Below are positions 46,980 through 55,800 of a stretch of 64,000 nucleotides of DNA, piece by piece. Under the pieces are notes generated by a model. It saw nothing but the letters and a program-made list of their open reading frames with translations. It was not told the origin of the DNA and did no database searches. Origin of the DNA: Tillandsia leiboldiana (Eukaryota > Streptophyta > Magnoliopsida > Poales > Bromeliaceae); the NCBI GenBank assembly GCA_029204045.2, contig CM055072.1:9984854-10048853 (forward strand). Direction: 5' to 3'. A program made the position numbers and the translations under genes. The stretch's first letter is position 1; every line of letters starts with the position of its first letter.

Positions 46980-48155
46980 AGCTTTCCCCTTCTTCGTTTT
47001 TGATGTTGGTTTACAGTTATGTTACTTATGAGTACGGTAGTTTTGGGTTTGAACAATATTATGAGTTGATGACTAACCCCTTGTTCTGCACGTGTATCGG
47101 CACTTATGCTTTTTGGAGCAACGAGTGTCGCAGGTGGACACTCGTTTTATTATGGTTACTATGCTCATGGTGCTTGCGCACACACCGGCGGTTTGGCCAC
47201 TGTGTCGGTGTACTTTTCCGGAAAGGTGGTCTGCGGACCCGTGAACCCTACGAGGTGACGTAGTAGGGGCCCCTCACGGTGATTTACGGAGTTGCACTTG
47301 TGCAGTGGGGGGGTTTACATGCACCAAAGGTGAGAGCGGTTTGGTTTTCTTTTGCCTGAGGTCCCCGGACCGACATGGCAAAGTGCTCAGTTCGTTTCCT
47401 CGGGGATGATATGATTGATTGCAGGATGGGGTTATGGAAGCTCTGGTTTTACGGTTTGATTTATTATCTGCATCTTTTTGCATCGTACTTGTAGTTGTGT
47501 TTTATCTCTACTCTTGGTGTCACTGACTCCCACTGTGTGACAGGTTTGGTCGGGTCTGGGGATCAGGACGATGGTGAGGACGCTATTCGGTGAGGTGTGA
47601 GATTACCTCAGTCAGGTTCCTTTTCCTTCCTTGGTTTTTAGTTGGTTATTTCCTTTATGGTCGAATGCTGTGCATGTGGACGTGTTTATTGTGGATGGTG
47701 TGGATGTTGAGACAGACCTTGTGTTTTTGTCAAATGAATATATTTTATAAAGCTATGCCTTCAAAATATGGTTTATGGACGCGTCGAGTACGCGGGTTTT
47801 CATACTTAAAAAGGGATTGTGAAAATGGCCTTAGAAAATTAAGTGTCGTGTGGGCACTATTTTTTAAACCTTGGGATTTTATCCTTTCGAACATTTTAAT
47901 GCACTAGGTGTGCGCCGTTTTATGAAACGAGTTATTAGTGTTTTCAAATCATACTCTGGCCTTTGTAACTCTTAAGGCAAAGGTGGTTGATGTTTTCTTC
48001 GGGCTATGTGAAGTACATAAGGACGCCGTGCATATACAAGGGAGACATTGTATATGTGGCGGGTCTGTGCACGTGCCTGGGTGGGAGTTTTTTTTTAAAA
48101 AAATAAAATAAAATAGGGTCGCTTTCCGCTTTTAAATTGCTCCTAGGGCGTGACA
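46980..48155 (+). other. Last segment of the enclosing solo LTR, with hairpin
   Basis: Holds a perfect 10-bp hairpin at 47120-47146 (stems AACGAGTGTC and GACACTCGTT, loop GCAGGTG). It also has the GTTTGGCCAC block, an acceptor-like site ending at 47543 and the LTR end. No gene is seen. Confidence 0.82.
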
Positions 48156-48855
48156 ATACTTTTTCTAAATTTTCTGAAATTTTTATAAATTTTTCTGGAG
48201 AAAAAGTTACAGGCAGTCCGGACTAGATGGACTCAGTCCGGATCCCGAACGCTAGGATTTCTCTGCGGGTAGCCGATCCGGACTGAACTCCCGACCCGAT
48301 CCGGACCGCGGCTAGGTTTTATATGAAACGAAGAGTCTTTTGAATTCTATTCACTTCTAAACTTTTGTTTCTAGCTTTCTAGAGTTTCTCTCTCTAGAAT
48401 CAAGGAGATTTGGATCTTTTGCAACTTGTTTTCACTCGATCCAAGTAAGTTCTTATGATCAAAACTCTTGTTTTCACTGTTTTTGCTTATGTTTATCAAA
48501 ACGTGAGGGATTTCATGGTATAATCTCATTTTTACACGGTTTTTGATCAAATTTTTTTTGAAATAAGAACTCTGGACACCTTAGATTTGTTTTTATGCCT
48601 TGTATTCATTTGATTAATAAATTTTTGGGCTTCAATTTCTGAAAATTCGATTTTACGGCAAATTTTAGGAATTTTTGAAAATCATGGGATTGATCTATTT
48701 TTAAAATTCTTTTTGTAAATCTAACTTGATTCCTAGTCTCTATACATGATAAAGATTGTTTGGGTATGATTTTTCAAATTTTTAAAATTAAACAATTTTT
48801 TTTTCATGTTTTTGAGTTCTAGCTCACAGGACCACAGTTTCAAATTCTGGCAGCA
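48156..48855 (+). mobile_element. SIRE leader of the extra ORF (dyads, promoter-like, intron)
   Basis: Resumes the SIRE spacer after the solo LTR and matches 59816-60506. Four CCGGA-centred dyads (48215, 48235, 48274, 48298) precede a TATA-like TTTTATATGA (about 48317) and a GAACG/GAAACG leader. CAA|GTAAGT at 48445 and CTCACAG at 48829 bound an intron-like segment of 385 bp, and the extra ORF begins 27 bp further on. The repeat in the second copy argues that the layout belongs to the element. Confidence 0.72.
48445..48829 (+). other. Predicted intron upstream of SIRE extra ORF
   Basis: Donor GTAAGT, AT-rich body with T-runs, acceptor TTCTAGCTCACAG. Length is 385 bp; the homologous segment at 60102-60484 is 383 bp with GTAAGT and ATCTTCACAG. 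Confidence 0.65.
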
Positions 48856-50216
48856 ATGGCATTTGCTTGGTTGATTGTGTTCATCACTGCACTTGTGAGC
48901 ACTAGGATAACGAACAAGCTCAAGAGAGCAAGAAAGACTCAAACCGAGGGAGAGTTAGTTTCATTGGATGAATCAGAAACTGAGTCCGAGGAATGGGAGC
49001 AATTGACTGAAGCCGCTGCCAAGGCATCTTCTGCATCAAAGGGCAAAGCCCCAGTTTCTGCAAAGGCAAAGACTCTGCCTACTGCTGCTGAGAAAGGGAA
49101 AGCTCCTATGCAATCAATTTCCATAAAAAGAAAGAGTGCTGCAAGAAAGAGAGGAAGAGCGCGAGGAATTGAAATCAATGAGCCACTTGCGAGTAAGGCA
49201 CCTCCACAGGTTTTTGTTCATATTAGCACAGAAAGGATGAAAGATTTTGAGAAACGTGAATGCATAGGTGAGAGACATGTAAATGTCGCGGCTCTCAGGG
49301 AACGCTCTGCAACGTTTGGAACCCTGTTTGATCAAGCACGACTTGCACAAGTCTGCAAATTTTCTGAAACTTCAGGATATTATCTCCATCTTGTTAGGAC
49401 CTTCTACATGTGTGCTACGCAGCTTCAAGATCATGAGGACGGACCTAGAGAATTCAACACAACGGTCCGGAACTCCTAAACTGATTGGAGAAGTGGTAGG
49501 TATGAGTGCCCAAACCAAAGAGACTCATTACATGAAGGGACATGTTATGACAAATACAACTTGGAGGACGGTTGTTGATGGAATTTGCCTGCCGGATACT
49601 CGGTCGGCAGGAAACTCCGTTCTTTCAAAAGAACTTCGACCGGAGTACAGATTTTTGAACTTCATTGTTTATTATAACATTTTGCCAAACATGCAAACAA
49701 AGGTTCTTCGTTGGGATAGAATGCTATTTCTATATCTTCTTGGACACCCTGAAGCTTCCTTGCAATCAAATTTCAACATTCCATATCTTATTTGGTCAAG
49801 AATGACGAGATATGGACACCCCGAAGCTTCCTCGGGATCAAATTTCAATATTCCATATCTTATTTAGTCAAGAATGACGAGATATGTTGAAAATGCTCAT
49901 CCTACCGAGCGACTTCGATTCCCGTTGATTATAATGCAGATTTTGAGAAAGTTTGATGTCGATATTCATTCATCAACTTATATGCATAGTTTGGGAACTA
50001 TCAATGATTCTACAATTGTGAAGTCTCTCTCGAGCCAACCGGATGAGACCCCAACCCTGCCAAGAAGCAAAAGACCTTCAGCCCCATCAACAGCATCAGC
50101 ACAAGCAGCAACAACAGCAGCAGCACAAGCAGCAGCACAAGCAGCAACAACAGCAACAGCGAAAACAGCAGCGACAGCTTTAGGTCATGGAACCTCAGAG
50201 GATGACTGTCACGCCC
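48856..50216 (+). pseudogene. SIRE extra (env-position) ORF, broken
   Basis: Starts at ATG 48856 in good context (AGCAATGG). The protein opens with a hydrophobic stretch (AWLIVFITALV) followed by basic residues, like a signal anchor, then an acidic/Ala-Lys-rich region with RKRGRARG. A globular part follows (FLNFIVYYNILP ... RMLFLYLLGH) resembling what is annotated in plants as 'putative plant transposon protein' (Transposase_32 family, from memory). A frameshift near 49470 moves the frame. A 72-bp in-frame tandem duplication (49742-49885) carries a TAG in its second copy. An Ala/Thr-rich tail ends where an LTR is inserted at 50217. In SIRE/Maximus elements an extra ORF follows pol; whether it acts as an envelope is unproven. 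Confidence 0.75.
49742..49885 (+). repeat. 72-bp in-frame tandem duplication
   Basis: Units 49742-49813 and 49814-49885 differ at a few sites. In the second unit TGG has become TAG (about 49865). Confidence 0.92.
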
Positions 50217-52425
50217 CGGGGTCGAAACTGCGACCCGGGCTTGCTAACAGATCCGCCGCCTGCACGGGACTTCCCGCACAAACGAAGCGTCTAACCTGCA
50301 AATAAGATCTATAGCTACACATATATCAGAGCTGAAAAGAACCAAAGCTATAGAAATAAAAATTGAACAGCAGAAATCACTATACAACAAGATCCAAATA
50401 CATAGTCCTCACTCTAAGACATAAGTACAAATATCACTGTCCAGTACAAAAGTGAAAACAAAAAATACAGGGTAACTCTACCTCTGACTATACAGACTCA
50501 GGTAAGCAACTAGTCGGCCACGCCCTTACCTCGGTCTGATGTCTCCGCACGCGCTGAACCCGGAACAGCTGCCTCTGGAAAACCTGTCACCACAGCGGGT
50601 GTGAGAACTACTGCAAAAGGTAGTTCTCAGTGGGTACCGTCCCTAAGGTCCACGGTATGCCCACTAAGTCTACTGGAGGCAAACAGATAGATAGATAGAT
50701 AGATAAAATGCAAGCTGGAATATAAAACTACAGCTAAATGCCTCAAGTACCATGCTCAAAGGAAATACCCATCTAAGAACATACCATGCAACCACCCGCT
50801 CATATCACCCAATCTCAATGGCTGCCACATCGGGTTCAGTCAAGCCTGCGCCTCTCACAGTGAGTCGTCTAGGAACGCACCTGCCTACTACCACGCATCC
50901 ACAAGAGGACGGGAATTACGTAGGGCGTCCTACACGACTATCTCAATATCACGCAAAGCGACCTCTAGTATCTCAACTAGTCGCATCATCATCATCATCA
51001 TCATCATCGCATCCGGAGCGTAACTCGAGGGGAGCGACCCCACCGAGCTCAAGCGTGTCTCATCTGTCACAAAAGCGGCGCCTACAGGCTATAATCCACG
51101 ATCAATCAGATCGGAAACTCGAATACCAACATCCCAACTCATGTCTAGGTTGGAGAACCCTCCACGACTGAATCTGATATGCCCTCACCAACCCCCAAGA
51201 CACTAGTAAAAACATCCATAAGTCAAATAAAATCCCCTCGGCCCCCAGGCACGAGGTCACATGCACCCTGGGACCCTGTCATCTCACTGGCGAACTCACA
51301 ATTTAAAAAAAAAACGCTTTTAAAATGCCGATTTTTTCTTAAAACAGGTTTTATAATTTTTAAAACGGTCCCGGTGCAAAAGTAATGCCCTCTAACTGTG
51401 CAATCTAGTGTCATACAGTACCAGGAGTATACTAAAAATAATCTAGGGTTCTACTTAATTTTTTGGAATTTTTCTAGGCAACTTTCAAATTTACCAACAG
51501 TAAAAATAATACACTAGACATGATCAAAACGCATACAGAAGCATTAGGAGGCATTCCATACAATTTGGAAGAATTCCAACCCACCTGAGGTCAACTGTAA
51601 AAATTCCCGCGCACCTGAGCTCACCTCTCAACTCACACCCAGCACACCCCAAGGGCTCAAACTCCCAACAGATCCACCACCAAGGTCTCAGCCACCACCT
51701 GGCACACCTAGAGCCAACTCACAGCATAAAATCGAGCAACCAAGCTCCCAAGGCTCCGCGCGGCGAAAGCAATGAAAACCGGCCAAGTAGTACACTACAC
51801 TGCACTACAAACTGCAAGAAAAGAGGGAGAAACCCAAAATCAGCGAAAACACGTCCAACCCAGGCGACCGCCAGCAAAAACCACCCCCCGTCCGTCGAAA
51901 ATGCCGCGCGCCGCGTGAGAAGCTCCCTGCGCACGCGCCGCTGCACGCCGCCCAGCCGCTGCCCGCACGGCTCCCGCGCCAGCCGCCTGCCGCGCGGCGC
52001 CCGCGCGCTGCTGCACGCTGCCCTGGCGCTTGCTGCGTGGCACCAGGTGCCAGCCGCGCGGTGCCAGCACACCAGCCGCGCGGCACCTGGCCTGTCGCGC
52101 GGCGCCCACTCCCGCGCGGCTCCCGCCAGGCTGCGCCCAGGAGCGCCCGCCAGTCTGCGCGGCGCCCTGGTGCGCCCGCACTACTACGCGGCGCCCAGGT
52201 GCGCCCGCCAGACAGCGCGGCGCCCTGGAGCGCCCGCCCTGGTGCGCGGCGCCCAGGCGCGCACGCCAGACTGCGCGGCGCCCTGGTGCGTCCGCCCTGC
52301 TGCGCGGCGCCCAGCTGCGCGCGTGCAGCAGCCTGGCGCCTGTTGCGTGCGGCGCCCATGTGCGCCCACGCAGCAGTCTGCGCCAGCCGCGCGCATGCCT
52401 TTGCGCGCCCGCGCGGCTCCCCCAT
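50217..52425 (-). mobile_element. 5'-truncated Group I LTR (minus)
   Basis: Begins TGTCACGCCCCGGGGTCG at 50217, the LTR 3' end in reverse, and runs through the usual GGTAGTTCTCA and CCCACTAAGTC blocks to a GC-rich tract (51900-52425). The expected ...ACCACA or ...ATTACA terminus is not found, so several hundred bases of U3 are missing. ATGAC before 50217 has no partner near 52425. It also contains (GATA)n at 50685-50705 and (CAT)n at 50984-51008. Open frames to 208 codons in the GC tract are compositional. The right border is approximate. Confidence 0.75.
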
Positions 52426-52652
52426 GTTACGGAATTTGAGTTGGCGTAATTTCGTGAAAGGTTCAAGTCTTGAAGATTGAAGGTGAAGAAGGTTGGATCA
52501 TTTAAGTCAATCTCAAGAAAGAAGAATTCAAAAGGATCAGGTATGTTTAACTAAAGATTTTTGGTGATCCGAATACTTCTTGTAGTGTAGAAACACCTGG
52601 AAGAATTTTTCATTGCATAAAAATCAAAAAACTGGACATGGGACATGTTCAG

Positions 52653-52938
52653 GATTCGGATCAGATATTCCAATCCGGATCCCGAAGGGTGTTCGTTCAT
52701 ACACTGGTTCAATCCGGATCGCAGCATCCCATGATCCGGATCCCGAACACTAGTTTTACCTTTTTACTTGCACGATCCGGATCAGGATTTGCAATCCGGA
52801 TCCCGAACGTTGATGTTTGGTGAAACTGTATGAACGATCCGGATCAGCCATTTCGATCCGGATCCCGAACCATCGTTTTTCTGGAAACCGTCTTTCTTGC
52901 TACTGCAATCCGGATCGCCCAAATCCGATCCGGATCGC
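52653..52938 (+). promoter_or_regulatory. Five paired GATCCGGATC dyads in SIRE U3
   Basis: Dyads (RATCCGGATC, the first ATTCGGAT) come in pairs about 19-21 bp apart at about 52653/52671, 52711/52733, 52774/52792, 52836/52855 and 52906/52928. The second member usually continues CCCGAAC. GATCCGGATC is a perfect palindrome. The array ends about 65 bp before the TATA box. Confidence 0.8.
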
Positions 52939-53002
52939 CGTCCGTAAAAATTCCAGAAATGGTAGGTTTTTGATTCTTATCTCCTTCCTAGGGTTTCTAA
53001 CC

Positions 53003-53010
53003 TATAAATA
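53003..53010 (+). promoter_or_regulatory. TATA box of SIRE LTR
   Basis: TATAAATA in CTAACCTATAAATAGACC, downstream of the dyad array and about 780 bp before the LTR end. Confidence 0.72.
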
Positions 53011-53307
53011 GACCCTATGATTCTTTTTCTAGGGTTAATCCAAAAAAAGGCCGATAAAAGAAAAATAGCCGTCATATTCAAATATCGTTCTATACGGCCT
53101 AAGATCCACATATAGAGAAGAAAGGAAATCATTAGATATTACTCTATGTTTCTTTATCTATATTGATTAGTTTGATTCTAGGTTTATACTCACATCTTGA
53201 GTTGAATCAAACTAATGAATACTTAGATGGTATTTCCTATCTATCTTTGATCTAAGTATTCGGCGGATCATCACCACCCAAAAACAACGATTTCCCCAAA
53301 ATCGGCG

Positions 53308-53500
53308 TGTGGACTCGCATGTCCTTGTGGACTCAAGGTTCAACCGCTCTCGTGGATTCGGAGCGAGGTACGTTCGTGGATTCGAAGCGTGCTACTGGGT
53401 GAAGACCGTGGATTCGGTCGGACGTCGTGGACTCGACGTTGGACGCCGTGGATTCGGCGTTGGACGCAGATCGTGGATTCGAGACGCGTTGCGGAACGAG
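53308..53500 (+). repeat. CGTGGATTCG leader array
   Basis: About eight copies of CGTGGATTCG or GTGGACTCG at irregular 16-40 bp spacing, with GTTGGACG blocks, in the transcribed part of the LTR. It gives an open frame of 73 codons that I regard as incidental. Confidence 0.75.
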
Positions 53501-53787
53501 CGGAGAAGATCAACTAGGAGCGTATGGTAAAAGCTTGAGTCGTCTGTGAGTACGTTAAATCACCTTGTACGTGTGGCAATTCTAGTGGATTTCACCGTGT
53601 TATCGGTCCCGTGGTTTTTTACTCCGGTTTGGAGTTTTTCCACGTAAAAATCTTGCGTGTTCATTTTTACTTCCGCATTGGGTTTTATTGTGCAATGATT
53701 TTTTGAGTGTTTATTGTTTACACCTATTCACCCCCCTCTAGGTGTTTTTTCCCCTATTTAGATCTATATTTCATATAACCCAACAAG

Positions 53788-53799
53788 TGGTATCAGAGC
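53788..53799 (+). other. SIRE primer binding site (Met-tRNA type)
   Basis: TGGTATCAGAGC two bases after the LTR end; gag starts 20 bp further on. Confidence 0.95.
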
Positions 53800-53818
53800 G
53801 GGAATAGGGTTGTAAACA

Positions 53819-55800
53819 ATGGTTGAAGGTGGAAACATCAATCGACCCCCTTTCTTTGATGGAACAAATTATGCGTACTGGAAAGTACGGATGAAAGCCT
53901 TTTTAATTTCCATCGACGAAAGGGTGTGGCAATCAATTGAATTAGGATGGTCTAATCCAACTGAGATTATTTCTGATGTTCGCACCTTAAAACCTAGGTC
54001 GAAATGGACCAAGGAAGAGTTAGACTCATCTTCTTACAATGGCAAGGGAATTAATGCTATTTTTAATGCCTTATCTCAAACTGAATTCTCTCGCGTCTCG
54101 GCATGTGAGACTGCGAAAGAAATCTGGGATGTTCTTCAGGTTACACATGAGGGAACTAACCTCGTGAAGATTCAAAAGCTGCAAATGCTTATGAGCAGAT
54201 TTGACTCCATTTTTATGGCAGAAAATGAATCTTTCACGGACTACTATACACGATTGCAAGATATCGTAAATTCATGTGCTAACCTGGGAGAGAAGATTCC
54301 AGAATTTAAGGTTGTAAGAAAGATCTTAAGAACTCTTCCTGAACGATTTCGCCCAAAGGTTACAGCCATTTAAACTATCAAACACCCGGACGAAATGCGT
54401 GTAGAAGAATTAGTTGGTTCATTACAAACTTATGAAATGACATTTACTACTAACTATTCTTCTGGAAAAGCATCCTCTTCTAAGTCTTCAGGTTATGCTT
54501 TGAAAACAACTAAGGAAGAAGACGCGGATACATCCTCCTCAGACGATGACGAGAACCTTTCTATGGAGGACTTTGAGAAGCAACTCGCTCTCTTGACAAG
54601 GAAGTTTCGCCGCAACTTTCGAAGGGGTAATTCAAGTAAATCTCCATCCTTCGGAAAGTCGAAGAAAGGCAAGGGTACTTCAAGTTACAAGTCAAGAAAG
54701 CAAGAGAACTTTTCAAAGGATAAGAAAAGTTCAGAGGGACAAGTCCAATGCTTCAAGTGCCGAGGATACGACCATATCTCAACGGAGTGTCCAACTAAGA
54801 ATCCGTCGAAGAAGAAAGTGATGCAAGCCGTCACTTGGGATGACAACTCAACGTCAAATGAGTCATCCTCAAGTGATGAAGAAGAAAGCGCAACGGCATT
54901 CCACGCGTCCACATCTTCACCATTCATGTGCTTAATGGCAAGTACATCCGAGTCATTGTCCAACTCCACTGTTGAAAAGAATGCAACGGACAATGAATCG
55001 GATGATTCGGAAGGTGAAGATTTTGCTTTAGCCTACCACAGACTTTTACGGGATTCAAAGAAAGTGGCTAAGCAAAGCAAGAGTTTGAGAGGGAGAGTGC
55101 ATGATCTGGAAGAAGAAGCAAAAAGGGCAACTTCTCTCTCAAACGCTCTTGAAGTGGAAAGGGAAAATCTGATAAAAGTAAATGTTTCCCTTCAAGAGTC
55201 CAATGAGCTTTTTGAGAAGGAACATACAAAACTGGTGGATAAAGCGGATCACTTCTCAAAGCTCTACAACGAGGCTCGACAGAATAACCTGGAAATGACA
55301 AAGACCATCTTCCAACTCAAGGATGACTTGCAGCGATTCTCTTCTGGAAGGAGTAAGTTGGATAAGCTTCTTGGTCTTGGTCAATCAAATCGGTTCGGCC
55401 TCGGGTACACTCGAACTGAAAACAGTCCAAGTTCGAGTGGGACAGTCTTTGTGCCCCAGTCGGTATCTCCTCCTCCGACACCGGAACTAACGACAAGCAA
55501 CGACAACAAGCCTACTTCATCCTCCTCGGGATCATCAAGTACTAAGGTATGTTTTCGTTGTGGTATTTTAGGGCACATAAGGAGAAACTGCAAGATGGGA
55601 GCCAAACGCTCAACTCAAGCACTTCTTGCAACGACTACCAAAAGGGCGCCTCCCCGGAATTCAAAGCAAAACTTTTCAAATGAAAAGAGCCTTGGTAGTT
55701 CACCGCGCAAGACGACATCATCAAGGAGCGGCAATCGATCTGACAAGACGCTTTCACCTAGGAGAATAACCTCACGACCATTACCGACGCACTCCAAAAA
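53819..55800 (+). pseudogene. gag: SIRE/Maximus copia gag with one stop
   Basis: Begins MVEGGNINRPPFFDGTNYAY at ATG 53819. The copia gag domain spans about residues 10-185. A TAA at 54371-54373 interrupts it, and the same frame continues to 57403. Then come an Asp/Ser-rich region, the first zinc knuckle C-x2-C-x4-H-x4-C (54749-54790), a long coiled-coil (about 55080-55350) typical of the SIRE/Maximus lineage, and a second knuckle (CFRCGILGHIRRNC, 55550-55591). Gag would package element RNA in particles. The stop lies in a segment where relatives have a sense codon; CAA to TAA is a likely cause. Otherwise the frame is clean, so inactivation looks recent or relaxed. Confidence 0.92.

Larger units (their letters stand above)
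31432..48155 (+). mobile_element. Group II solo LTR (about 3.6 kb) holding two later insertions, TSD ATACT
   Basis: From TGTAATGACG at 31432 to GGGCGTGACA at 48155, flanked by ATACT (31427-31431 and 48156-48160). Its own sequence is 31432-31976, 41304-43220 and 46980-48155, about 3,638 bp. It contains a donor-like AAG|GTTAGC at 41327, the conserved CAGGTGGGTA at about 42955, a GTTTGGCCACTG block at about 47192 and an acceptor-like TGTGTGACAG ending at 47543. A hairpin lies at 47120-47146. No internal region or second copy is present, so it is a solo LTR. Confidence 0.88.
52426..53785 (+). mobile_element. SIRE remainder and 5' LTR (start unresolved)
   Basis: The 3' border is clear: AACCCAACA at 53785 followed by AG and the PBS. 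A TATA box is at 53003 and a dyad array lies upstream of it. The LTR start is not identifiable; no TGTTGGG inverse of the end is found, so the first part (52426 to about 52640) may be the tail of the extra-ORF region of the preceding copy. A CGTGGATTCG array lies in the leader. Confidence 0.6.

Noticed and set aside
50212..52430. TSD for the minus-strand LTR at 50217
   Set aside because: ATGAC on the left has no match near 52425; the LTR is truncated.
51805..52466. 200-codon frames on both strands
   Set aside because: Same kind of GC-rich LTR tract in the truncated minus-strand LTR.
53309..53530. 73-codon frame before SIRE gag
   Set aside because: Produced by the CGTGGATTCG repeat in the LTR leader; no evidence of a protein.
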